The notes under the pieces are model-generated. The model saw only the letters and a list, made by a program, of their open reading frames with translations, was not told the origin of the DNA and ran no database searches. 64,000 nucleotides of DNA from CAVQGZ01 sp963714455 (GTDB lineage: Bacteria; Actinomycetota; Actinomycetes; Jiangellales; Jiangellaceae): positions 62,001 through 126,000 of the forward strand of contig CAVQON010000014.1 in assembly GCA_963714455.1 (NCBI GenBank), written 5' to 3'. The position numbers and the translations under genes were made by a program. Shown one piece after another: positions 26,920 to 34,356 of the stretch (positions within the stretch are counted from its first letter, which is position 1; each line of letters starts with the position of its first letter).

Positions 26920-27732
26920 CTACTTGCTGGTGCTGGCGAAGCGGCGACCCGAGAGGGCGATGCCGGCGATGCCGAGGCCGGCCGCGGCGAAGACCCAGCC
27001 GGGGACGGTGCCGGCAGCTGCGCCGGACTCGCCGCCGGGAACGCCGGAGGGAGCCGAGTGGCCGAGGGCCACGGTCTGCACGGCGATCTCCACCGAGCCG
27101 CCGGAGGCGTCGCCCCAGGCGTAGACGATGGTGTTCTCGCCCTCGGTGACCGGGACGTCAGCCGGGGTCGGCGGGACGACGGTGTCGCCGGCCTTGATCT
27201 CGGCGGAGTAGGTCGCCGCGGGCAGCGCGACCGGGCCGAGCTCCTCGCCGTTGTTGAACGTACCCAGGCTGGTGTCGCCGTTGGCGACGATCTCCACGCC
27301 CTCGGCGTTGGCGGCAGCGTGACGCACGGTCAGCTTGCCCTCGCCCGCACCGGCAGCCGAGGTGTCGTTGGTGAACAGCGCGGCGGTCGGGTTGGCGTCG
27401 GCGTCGAGGAACGCGGCTGCGGTGTAGTTGCCACCGGCCTCGAGCGGCAGGTCGATCGGGCCGAGGACGGGCTCGCTGTCGTCCGGGGCGTCCGACGCGG
27501 TCAGCGCGACGCTGTACGTGCCGGCGGGCAGGTCGAGCGGGCCGGCAAGGGTGCCGGGCGTGAAGTCGTCCAGGGTCAGGTCGCCGTTGACGTAGACGTC
27601 GACGGTGAGGCCGGGCACGCCGTGCAGGACGGAGAGCTGGGCGTCTGCGTCCTGAGCCGACGCGGGGATGGCGAGGCCGGCGGTGGCTGCGACAAGAGCA
27701 CCAGCGCCGAGCAGTGCAGAGGTCTTACGCAT
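26920..27732 (-). CDS. Secreted/membrane-anchored DUF4397 protein
   Basis: A 270-residue surface protein. Residues 1-26 are a signal peptide (Lys/Arg start, hydrophobic core, 'IPASAQDADA' cleavage region). Two DUF4397 repeats follow: one starts 'LSVLHGVPGLTVDVYVNG', the second 'LTVRHAAANAEGVEIVANG', each with a 'LPAGTYSV'/'LPAATYSA' strand. The C-terminus has a Gly/Pro linker, one hydrophobic helix ('GWVFAAAGLGIAGIAL') and a basic tail, like a sortase-sorting signal but without LPXTG. The start ATG 27732 has a strong AGGAGGAA ribosome binding site. It is the likely client of the neighbouring sigma factor and sortase. Confidence 0.85.
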   Translation of the reverse strand: MRKTSALLGAGALVAATAGLAIPASAQDADAQLSVLHGVPGLTVDVYVNGDLTLDDFTPGTLAGPLDLPAGTYSVALTASDAPDDSEPVLGPIDLPLEAGGNYTAAAFLDADANPTAALFTNDTSAAGAGEGKLTVRHAAANAEGVEIVANGDTSLGTFNNGEELGPVALPAATYSAEIKAGDTVVPPTPADVPVTEGENTIVYAWGDASGGSVEIAVQTVALGHSAPSGVPGGESGAAAGTVPGWVFAAAGLGIAGIALSGRRFASTSK

Positions 27733-27780
27733 GGGAGTTCCTCCTCGATCAGGGTTGGCTCCGGGTGAGCCGTTACCCCT

Positions 27781-27808
27781 ACTTCGCCACCGCCCCCCGG
27801 TTTGGATG
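27781..27808 (-). promoter_or_regulatory. Candidate SigK-type promoter of the DUF4397 gene
   Basis: On the minus strand CATCC (27804-27808) is followed after 17 bases by CGAAGT (27781-27786). Mycobacterial SigK promoters have CCATCC and CCGAAT at about this spacing, so five bases of the -35 and CGAA of the -10 agree. The predicted mRNA start is about 43 bases before the ATG. Confidence 0.45.
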
Positions 27809-27875
27809 CACAACGTCTGAATCGATCTGAACTTCTTCTGCGCCGCCCGCCCGCGCCCCTCCGGCCGGGTACATC

Positions 27876-27935
27876 CGCGATCTTGGCGCTGTGGCCATAT
27901 GGGCCACTGGATACGGCCCCAGTGCCAAGATCGCG
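27876..27935 (-). repeat. Long imperfect inverted repeat, probable terminator of the ABC operon
   Basis: CGCGATCTTGGCGCTGTGGCC (27876-27896) and GGCCCCAGTGCCAAGATCGCG (27915-27935) pair at 19 of 21 positions. The 18-base loop begins ATATGGGCCAC and allows an alternative inner hairpin with GTGGCC. It lies after the permease stop and before the DUF4397 promoter. It could be a terminator or a dispersed palindromic repeat. Confidence 0.6.
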
Positions 27936-27980
27936 CGGGGTGGGGGTGGCCGCGGAGGCGGGGCGCGGGGGTGGGGCGGG

Positions 27981-28766
27981 CTACTCCCAGCGGAACCAGC
28001 GGGCGGCCATGCCGAGTCCGAGCACAGCCCACACCGCAAGGACGCCTACCTGTGCCCAGGGCAGGCCCCCGCCGTCCACGACCACCGCACGCAGGCCTTC
28101 CCCGAGTGCTCCGGACGGCAGTGCCGCCAGCACCGGCTGCACCGCCTCCGGGTAGCGCGACACCGGCACCAGCGCGGCGCCGGCGACGAGCAGCAGGATG
28201 TACACGAGGTTCGCCGCTGCCAGGGTGGCCTCGGCTCGCAGGGTGCCGGCCATCAGCATGCCCAGCCCGGCGAAGGCGGCCGTGCCCGCGAGCACCATCA
28301 GCACGACACCGGGCCAGCTCGCCTCGCCCGACCAGCCGAGCAGCATGCCCACACCCACGATCAGCAGCACCTGCACGACCTCGACGGCGAGCACCGCGAT
28401 CGCCTTGCCCAGCAGCAGCGCGGAGCGGGGGAGCGGTGTGACGGCAAGCCGCCGCAGAACCCCGTACCTGCGCTCGAACCCGGTCGCGATCGCCAGGCCG
28501 GTGAACGCCGTCGACATGACCGCCACCGTCAGGACGCCCGCTACCGCCACGGCGACCGGGTCGGCGTCCGTCCCGGCGGCGCTGCCGCTGATGTCCACGA
28601 GATCGGTACCGGCCAGCAGTGCCAGGAGCACCAGCGGGATGATGAGCGTGAGCAGGAGCTGCTCGCCGTTGCGCAGCATCAGCGACGTCTCCAGGCGGGC
28701 CTGCGCCGTCACCATGCGCGAGTACGGCGCAGCAGCGGGGGCCGGGGCGAACGTGGCGTCGCTCAT
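27981..28766 (-). CDS. ABC-2 type transporter permease
   Basis: A 261-residue integral membrane protein with six hydrophobic helices, typical of ABC-2 exporters. It contains the family segment 'RRYGVLRRLAVTPLPRSALL' after the second helix and 'FAGLGMLMAGTLRAEATLA'. With the ATPase gene that overlaps it by four bases (ATGA at 28763-28766), it forms a drug- or lipid-type exporter; the substrate is not known. The start is ATG 28766. The longer open frame upstream lies in the shadow of the ATPase gene. Confidence 0.88.
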   Translation of the reverse strand: MSDATFAPAPAAAPYSRMVTAQARLETSLMLRNGEQLLLTLIIPLVLLALLAGTDLVDISGSAAGTDADPVAVAVAGVLTVAVMSTAFTGLAIATGFERRYGVLRRLAVTPLPRSALLLGKAIAVLAVEVVQVLLIVGVGMLLGWSGEASWPGVVLMVLAGTAAFAGLGMLMAGTLRAEATLAAANLVYILLLVAGAALVPVSRYPEAVQPVLAALPSGALGEGLRAVVVDGGGLPWAQVGVLAVWAVLGLGMAARWFRWE

Positions 28767-29722
28767 GACGCCGCACCCGGTGGTGGGGCCGACTCGCCGG
28801 TGAGGCTCAAGAAGACGTCCTCGAGCGTGCGGCGCCCGACGCTCAGGTGCTGGGGCATCACGTCGTGCGACGCGCACCAGGCCGTGACGGTCGCGAGCGT
28901 CTGCGGGTCGACCGCGCCGCTGATCACATAGCTGCCCGGCCCTGACTCCTGGACGGTCGTGGACGGGGGCAGGGCGTCGCGCAGCTCGTCGAGCGCAAGG
29001 CGGGGACGGCCGGCGAAGCGCACCTCGTGCTCGGCACCGGTCAGCTCGTCCGGGGAGCCGGTGGCGACGACGCGTCCACGGGCGACGATCGCGACGTCGG
29101 TGGCGAGCCTCTCGGCCTCGTCGAGCAGGTGGGTGGTGAGGACGACGGTGACGCCGTCGGCGTGCAGGTCGGTGATCAGCTCCCACGTGGTGCGTCGCGA
29201 CTGGGGGTCGAGCCCCGAGGTGGGCTCGTCGAGAAACACGAGCTCTGGGCGCCCGACGACGGCCATCGCCAGGGAGAGGCGCTGGCGCAGCCCGCCGGAC
29301 AGCCGTCGCACGGTGGTGCGACCGGCCTCGGCCAGTCCCAGCCGCTCGACCAGGTCGTTCACGGGCAGCGGGTGTGCGTACAGGCCGGCGACGTGCCGCA
29401 GCATCTCCTCGGCTCTGGCCCCGGGGTAGCCGCCGGACGACTCCTGGAGCATGACGCCGATGCGGGCGCTGAGGTCGGTGCCTCGTCGTTGCGGGTCGAG
29501 CCCGAGTACCCGAACGGCGCCGGCGTCCGGTCGCCGGAACCCCTCGGCGCACTCAACGGTGGTGGTCTTCCCGGCGCCGTTGGGCCCCAGGACCGCCGTG
29601 ATCGACCCTCGGGGCACGGTCAGGTCGAGGCCGTCCACGGCGGTCACCGGGCCGTACCTCTTGACCAGCCCGCGCACGTGCACCGCGGCGTCCTGCGGGC
29701 CGGGCGGGGCAGCGGTGCTCAC
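28763..29722 (-). CDS. ABC transporter ATP-binding protein
   Basis: A 319-residue ATPase of the DrrA/CcmA type. Walker A 'GPNGAGKTTTVE', Q-loop 'MLQESSGGYPG', signature 'RRLSGGLRQRLSLAMA' and Walker B 'LVFLDEPTSGLD' are all present, followed by the extra C-terminal domain common in these exporters. The GTG start 29722 gives 'MSTAAPPGPQDAAVHV'; longer frames run into the sufR promoter. The gene is divergent from sufR, as in mycobacteria where an ABC pair precedes Rv1460. Confidence 0.9.
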   Translation of the reverse strand: MSTAAPPGPQDAAVHVRGLVKRYGPVTAVDGLDLTVPRGSITAVLGPNGAGKTTTVECAEGFRRPDAGAVRVLGLDPQRRGTDLSARIGVMLQESSGGYPGARAEEMLRHVAGLYAHPLPVNDLVERLGLAEAGRTTVRRLSGGLRQRLSLAMAVVGRPELVFLDEPTSGLDPQSRRTTWELITDLHADGVTVVLTTHLLDEAERLATDVAIVARGRVVATGSPDELTGAEHEVRFAGRPRLALDELRDALPPSTTVQESGPGSYVISGAVDPQTLATVTAWCASHDVMPQHLSVGRRTLEDVFLSLTGESAPPPGAAS

Positions 29723-29739
29723 GGGCCGCGAGTGTAGGT

Positions 29740-29755
29740 GTGTCGCAGCAGACAC
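29740..29755 (+). promoter_or_regulatory. Inverted repeat, candidate operator between the ABC operon and sufR
   Basis: GTGTC (29740-29744) and GACAC (29751-29755) are perfect inverted half-sites six bases apart. They lie in the 98-base divergent region between the ABC ATPase and sufR, upstream of the sufR -35. It could be bound by SufR. Confidence 0.35.
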
Positions 29756-29785
29756 GACTGTGCCCGGGATCGCTGCGTACACCGC

Positions 29786-29813
29786 TTGCCTGGCAGCAGC
29801 ATTTCTGTAACGT
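29786..29813 (+). promoter_or_regulatory. sufR promoter (-35/-10)
   Basis: TTGCCT (29786-29791) and TAACGT (29808-29813) are separated by 16 bases. The -10 ends seven bases before GTG 29821, so the suf transcript is probably leaderless. Confidence 0.55.
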
Positions 29814-29820
29814 TGGCGTT

Positions 29821-30579
29821 GTGAAAAACGGGGACGCCATCGCATCGGTCGAGGAGACTGCCTCCCGAACCGCGGCGACTGCTGACGACGCGGCAGCGGC
29901 CACCCGAACTCGGGTCGCCCGCTACATCCTGGAGCACGGCCCGTCCACGGCGGCTGCGATCGCCGAGGGGCTGGGTCTGACGTCAGCGGCGGTGCGCCGC
30001 CACCTCGACGCACTCACCGCCGAAGGCCTTCTTGTCGCCGCCGACCCTCACGTGCGCGGACCTCGGGGCCGTGGCCGCCCGGCCAAGGTGTTCAAGGTGA
30101 CCGACGCCGGCCGCGACGAGTTCGAGCAGGCCTACGACGACCTCGCGGTCTCGGCGCTGTCCTACGTCGCCGAGATCGGTGGAGCGGAGGCGGTCGCCGA
30201 GTTCGCGCGCCGCCGGCTGCTTCACCTCGAAGAGGCTTACCGTCTGGCTCTCTGCGCGGTCGGCCCCGACGAGGCCCCGCAGGCTCTCGCCGACCTGTTG
30301 TCCGAGGAGGGCTACGCGGCATCCATCGAGCCCTCGCCGCAGGGCGGCATGCAGATCTGCCAGCACCACTGCCCGGTGGCTCATGTCGCCGCGGAGTTCC
30401 CGCAGATCTGCGAGGCTGAGACCGAGATGATCGGTCGACTCCTCGGCTCGCACGTCCAACGACTGGCCACCATCGCTCACGGCGACGGTGTCTGCACCAC
30501 GCACATTCCCACCCCGTCCGGGTCTGCCGACCTGGGCATGCCCGTACCGATCACCCCCACCCCAGCGGGAGGCCGTTGA
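29821..30579 (+). CDS. sufR: Iron-sulfur cluster-responsive repressor SufR
   Basis: A 252-residue regulator, first gene of the suf operon (like Rv1460). The winged helix lies at about residues 30-95 ('STAAAIAEGLGLTSAAVRRH', 'GRGRPAKVFKVTDAG'). The C-terminal cluster-binding cysteines are C180, C184 and C197 (C-x3-C-x12-C), with a further C225. In mycobacteria SufR holds a 4Fe-4S cluster and represses suf when clusters are plentiful. The GTG 29821 was chosen because the promoter -10 lies directly before it; the longer frame is upstream of the promoter. The stop is one base before the sufB ATG. Confidence 0.9.
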   Translation: MKNGDAIASVEETASRTAATADDAAAATRTRVARYILEHGPSTAAAIAEGLGLTSAAVRRHLDALTAEGLLVAADPHVRGPRGRGRPAKVFKVTDAGRDEFEQAYDDLAVSALSYVAEIGGAEAVAEFARRRLLHLEEAYRLALCAVGPDEAPQALADLLSEEGYAASIEPSPQGGMQICQHHCPVAHVAAEFPQICEAETEMIGRLLGSHVQRLATIAHGDGVCTTHIPTPSGSADLGMPVPITPTPAGGR

Positions 30580-30580
30580 C

Positions 30581-31993
30581 ATGACCAGCACCGCACACCC
30601 CGAGCTCGACGGGATCGGCACCTACGAGTACGGATGGCACGACTCCGACAGCGCCGGCGCGATCGCCAAGCGCGGTCTGTCCGAGCAGGTGGTCCGCGAG
30701 ATCTCGGCACTGAAGAACGAGCCGGACTGGATGCTCCAGACCCGCCTGAAGTCGCTGAAGCTCTTCGGAAAGAAGCCTCTTCCGACGTGGGGTTCTGACC
30801 TCACGACGATCGACTTCGACAACATCAAGTACTTCGTGCGCTCCACGGAGAAGCAGGCGACCAGCTGGGACGAGCTGCCCGACGACATCAAGAACACCTA
30901 CGACAAGCTCGGCATCCCCGAGGCGGAGAAGCAGCGCCTCGTGGCCGGTGTCGCCGCGCAGTACGAGAGCGAGGTGGTCTACCACAAGATCCGTGACGAC
31001 CTCGAGGAGCAGGGCGTCATCTTCCTCGACACCGACACGGGGCTGAAGGAGCACGAGGAGCTGTTCAAGGAGTACTTCGGCTCGGTCATCCCCCCGGGTG
31101 ACAACAAGTTCTCCGCGCTCAACACCGCCGTGTGGTCGGGGGGCTCGTTCATCTACGTGCCGAAGGGCGTGCACGTGGAGATCCCGCTGCAGGCCTACTT
31201 CCGCATCAACACCGAGAACATGGGCCAGTTCGAGCGCACGCTGATCATCGTGGACGAGGACGCCTACGTCCACTACGTCGAGGGCTGCACCGCGCCCATC
31301 TACTCCAGCGACAGCCTGCACTCCGCGGTCGTGGAGATCATCGTGAAGAAGGGTGCCCGCTGCCGGTACACGACCATCCAGAACTGGTCGAACAACGTCT
31401 ACAACCTGGTCACCAAGCGGGCCGTGGCCCACGAGGGCGCCACCATGGAGTGGATCGACGGCAACATCGGCTCGAAGGTCACCATGAAGTACCCGGCCAT
31501 CTACATGGTCGGCGAGCACGCCAAGGGCGAGACGCTGTCGGTCGCCTTCGCCGGTGAGGGCCAGCACCAGGACGCCGGCGCGAAGATGGTGCACCAGGCG
31601 CCGAACACGTCGTCCACGATCATCTCCAAGTCGGTTGCCCGTGGCGGTGGACGCACGTCCTACCGCGGGCTCGTGCAGGTCGCCGAGGGCGCCAGCCGCA
31701 GCGCCAGCACGGTCAAGTGCGACGCGCTGCTGGTCGACACCATCAGCCGCTCCGACACCTACCCCTATGTCGACGTCCGCGAGGACGACGTGGCCATGGG
31801 GCACGAGGCGACCGTGTCGAAGGTGAGCGAAGACCAGCTCTTCTACCTGATGAGCCGCGGCATGAACGAGGACGAGGCCATGGCCATGATCGTGCGCGGG
31901 TTCGTCGAGCCCATCGCGCGCGAGCTGCCCATGGAGTACGCACTGGAGCTGAACCGGCTCATCGAGCTGCAGATGGAGGGCGCAGTCGGATGA
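30581..31993 (+). CDS. sufB: Fe-S cluster assembly protein SufB
   Basis: A 470-residue core of the SufBC2D scaffold on which clusters are built. The family motifs 'IYVPKGVHVEIPLQAYFRIN', 'YVEGCTAPIYSSDSLHSA' and the C-terminal 'SRSDTYPYVDVREDD' are intact, and 'QLFYLMSRGM' closes the core. There is no intein, unlike many mycobacterial SufB proteins. The start ATG 30581 gives 'MTSTAHPELDGIG', one base after the sufR stop, and the stop overlaps sufD (ATGA). Confidence 0.97.
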   Translation: MTSTAHPELDGIGTYEYGWHDSDSAGAIAKRGLSEQVVREISALKNEPDWMLQTRLKSLKLFGKKPLPTWGSDLTTIDFDNIKYFVRSTEKQATSWDELPDDIKNTYDKLGIPEAEKQRLVAGVAAQYESEVVYHKIRDDLEEQGVIFLDTDTGLKEHEELFKEYFGSVIPPGDNKFSALNTAVWSGGSFIYVPKGVHVEIPLQAYFRINTENMGQFERTLIIVDEDAYVHYVEGCTAPIYSSDSLHSAVVEIIVKKGARCRYTTIQNWSNNVYNLVTKRAVAHEGATMEWIDGNIGSKVTMKYPAIYMVGEHAKGETLSVAFAGEGQHQDAGAKMVHQAPNTSSTIISKSVARGGGRTSYRGLVQVAEGASRSASTVKCDALLVDTISRSDTYPYVDVREDDVAMGHEATVSKVSEDQLFYLMSRGMNEDEAMAMIVRGFVEPIARELPMEYALELNRLIELQMEGAVG

Positions 31994-33198
31994 CGACCGC
32001 AACAACGGACGAGGTGGCCCAGGCGGCTGCCCCGAACCCCCTGGCTGCCGGGGTTCCCGCAGCCGGGCACGGTGGCAGCAGCCTGCACCGGATGGCGTCG
32101 GCCGACCTGGCGGCGCACCCGGTGCCGACCGGCCGCGAGGAGGACTGGCGGTTCACGCCGCTGCGCCGGCTTCGCGGCCTCCTGGACTCCGTCGGCTCAG
32201 ACGCCACGGTCACCGTCGAGGTGGACGCCCCCGAGCAGGTGGCCGTGGAGTCGCTCACCGGTGCGCAGGCCCGCTCTGACGTGCGGCGCGGAATGACGGG
32301 GTACCTGCCCGTCGACCGGCCGAGCGCCCTGGCGTGGGAGGCCACCGAGCAGCTGACGGTGATCACCGTGCCGACCGAGGCGAACGTCGAGCAGCCGGTC
32401 TTCGTGACGCTGCGCGGCACCGCCGTGGAGGGGTCGAGCGCCGGGCACGTCGTCATCGACGCCAAGCCGTTCAGCAAGGCCGTGGTCGTGCTCGACCACG
32501 ACGGCTCCGCGTCCTACCTCGACAACGTCGAGGTCAACGTCGGTGACAACGCCTCGCTGACCGTGGTGAGCGTGCAGGACTGGGCCGACGACGCCGTCCA
32601 CCTGTCGCACCACCACGTCCGGGTCGGTCGCGACTCGACGGCGCGGCACATATCCATCTCGTTCGGCGGCGACGTCGTGCGCCAGGGCGCCACGGTCTCG
32701 TACGGCTCGACCGGCGGGGACGTGGAGATGCTCGGGCTGTACTTCGCCGACGCCGGCCAGCACCTCGAGCACCGGCTCTACGTCGACCACGACCAGCCGC
32801 ACTGCCGCAGCAACGTGATCTACAAGGGCGCTCTGCAGGGTGACGGCGCGCACACGGTCTGGGTGGGCGACGTGCTCATCCGGCCCACCGCCGTCGGCAT
32901 CGACACCTACGAGCTCAACCGCAACCTGGTGCTCACCGACGGGACGCGGGCCGATTCGGTGCCCAACCTCGAGATCGAGACCGGCGAGATCGAGGGGGCG
33001 GGGCACGCGAGCGCCACGGGCCGCTTCGACGACGAGCAGCTGTTCTACCTGCAGGCCCGCGGCATCCCGGAGGACGAGGCGCGACGCCTGGTCGTCCGCG
33101 GGTTCTTCGCCGAGCTCATCAACCGCATCGGCGTCCCCCAGCTCGTCGAGCGGCTCATCACCGAGGTGGAGGCCGAGCTCGAAGGGGCGAAGGCGTGA
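31990..33198 (+). CDS. sufD: Fe-S cluster assembly protein SufD
   Basis: A 402-residue partner of SufB with the same right-handed beta-helix. 'REEDWRFTPLRRL' near the N-terminus, the 'NVIYKGALQG' segment and 'DEQLFYLQARGI' near the C-terminus are characteristic. The start ATG 31990 overlaps the sufB stop and the end overlaps the Rieske gene, so the unit is translationally coupled. Confidence 0.96.
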   Translation: MTTATTDEVAQAAAPNPLAAGVPAAGHGGSSLHRMASADLAAHPVPTGREEDWRFTPLRRLRGLLDSVGSDATVTVEVDAPEQVAVESLTGAQARSDVRRGMTGYLPVDRPSALAWEATEQLTVITVPTEANVEQPVFVTLRGTAVEGSSAGHVVIDAKPFSKAVVVLDHDGSASYLDNVEVNVGDNASLTVVSVQDWADDAVHLSHHHVRVGRDSTARHISISFGGDVVRQGATVSYGSTGGDVEMLGLYFADAGQHLEHRLYVDHDQPHCRSNVIYKGALQGDGAHTVWVGDVLIRPTAVGIDTYELNRNLVLTDGTRADSVPNLEIETGEIEGAGHASATGRFDDEQLFYLQARGIPEDEARRLVVRGFFAELINRIGVPQLVERLITEVEAELEGAKA

Positions 33199-33521
33199 GC
33201 TTTCACCGCGCGTGCGCGCTCGACGACATCCCCTCCGAAGGCGTGCTGGCCACCGAGGTCGACGGTGAGCCGGTGGCCATCGTCCGCACCGCGGGCGAGG
33301 TGTTCGCCATCTCCGACATCTGCTCGCACGCCGACGTCCCGCTGTCCGACGGCGACGTGGCCGACTGCGAGATCGAGTGCTGGCTGCACGGCTCGCGCTT
33401 CGACCTGCGCACCGGCAAGCCCACCGGGCCACCCGCCTCCAGCGCGGTGCCCGTCTTCGCGGTGCAGGTGGTCGACGCCGACGTGATGGTCGACGTGTCC
33501 ACCCCCATGAACCAGTCCTGA
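33195..33521 (+). CDS. Rieske-type ferredoxin of the suf operon
   Basis: A 108-residue protein with both Rieske ligand pairs, 'CSH' near residue 43 and 'CWLHG' near residue 63, so a 2Fe-2S cluster with two Cys and two His ligands is expected. It resembles the ferredoxin subunit of non-heme oxygenases, but no oxygenase is nearby. In many actinobacteria this gene lies between sufD and sufC, which points to electron delivery for cluster assembly. The GTG start overlaps the sufD stop. Confidence 0.9.
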   Translation: MSFHRACALDDIPSEGVLATEVDGEPVAIVRTAGEVFAISDICSHADVPLSDGDVADCEIECWLHGSRFDLRTGKPTGPPASSAVPVFAVQVVDADVMVDVSTPMNQS

Positions 33522-33552
33522 CCTCGTACTGCTGACACTCAAGGAGACAACC

Positions 33553-34311
33553 GTGGCAACCCTCGACATCCGCGACCTGCACGTGACGGTCGACACCGAA
33601 GCCGGCGCCAAGGAGATTCTGCGCGGGGTCGACCTGACCGTCCGCCCCGGCGAGACGCACGCGATCATGGGGCCGAACGGGTCGGGCAAGTCGACCCTGG
33701 CCTACTCGATCGCCGGGCACCCGAAGTACACGATCACCGCCGGCACCGTCACCCTCGATGGCGAGGACGTGCTGGCCATGACGGTGGACGAGCGTGCCCG
33801 CGCCGGTCTCTTCCTCGCCATGCAGTACCCGGTCGAGGTGCCCGGGGTGTCGGTGTCGAACTTCTTGCGGACCGCCAAGACCGCCGTCGACGGCGAGGCG
33901 CCGAAGCTGCGCACCTGGGTGAAGGACGTCAAAGCAGCGATGAGCGACCTGGCGATCGACCCGGCGTTCGCCGAGCGCGACGTCAACGCCGGGTTCTCCG
34001 GCGGGGAGAAGAAGCGCCACGAGATCTTGCAGCTCGAGCTGCTCGACCCGCAGGTGGCCGTGCTGGACGAGACCGACTCCGGCCTCGACATCGACGCCCT
34101 GCGCGTCGTCAGCGAGGGCGTCAACCGGTTCAAGGAAGACGGCGACAAGGGGGTCTTGCTCATCACCCACTACACGCGCATCCTTCGCTACATCGAGCCC
34201 GACTTCGTCCACGTGTTCGTCGACGGACGCATCGCCGAGGAGGGCGGGCCCGAGCTGGCCGAGAAGCTCGAGGTCGAGGGGTACGTGTCGTACGCGGGCG
34301 CCAAGGTCTGA
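33553..34311 (+). CDS. sufC: Fe-S cluster assembly ATPase SufC
   Basis: A 252-residue ABC-type ATPase that works in the SufBCD complex, not in transport. Walker A 'GPNGSGKSTLAYSIAG', signature 'GFSGGEKKRHEILQL' (the SufC variant) and Walker B 'VAVLDETDSGLDIDAL' are present. The GTG start at 33553 follows an AAGGAGAC ribosome binding site. Confidence 0.97.
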   Translation: MATLDIRDLHVTVDTEAGAKEILRGVDLTVRPGETHAIMGPNGSGKSTLAYSIAGHPKYTITAGTVTLDGEDVLAMTVDERARAGLFLAMQYPVEVPGVSVSNFLRTAKTAVDGEAPKLRTWVKDVKAAMSDLAIDPAFAERDVNAGFSGGEKKRHEILQLELLDPQVAVLDETDSGLDIDALRVVSEGVNRFKEDGDKGVLLITHYTRILRYIEPDFVHVFVDGRIAEEGGPELAEKLEVEGYVSYAGAKV

Positions 34312-34356
34312 TCCGACGCCGACCCCGGAGCCCACGACACAGAAGGAGGTCGAGTC

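Noticed and set aside
31717..31990. N-terminal extension of SufD over the end of sufB
   Set aside because: The extension is in the wrong phase of sufB; ATG 31990 overlaps the sufB stop and gives a normal SufD start.
30581..31993. Intein in SufB, as in mycobacteria
   Set aside because: The length (470 residues) and continuous motifs show an uninterrupted SufB.
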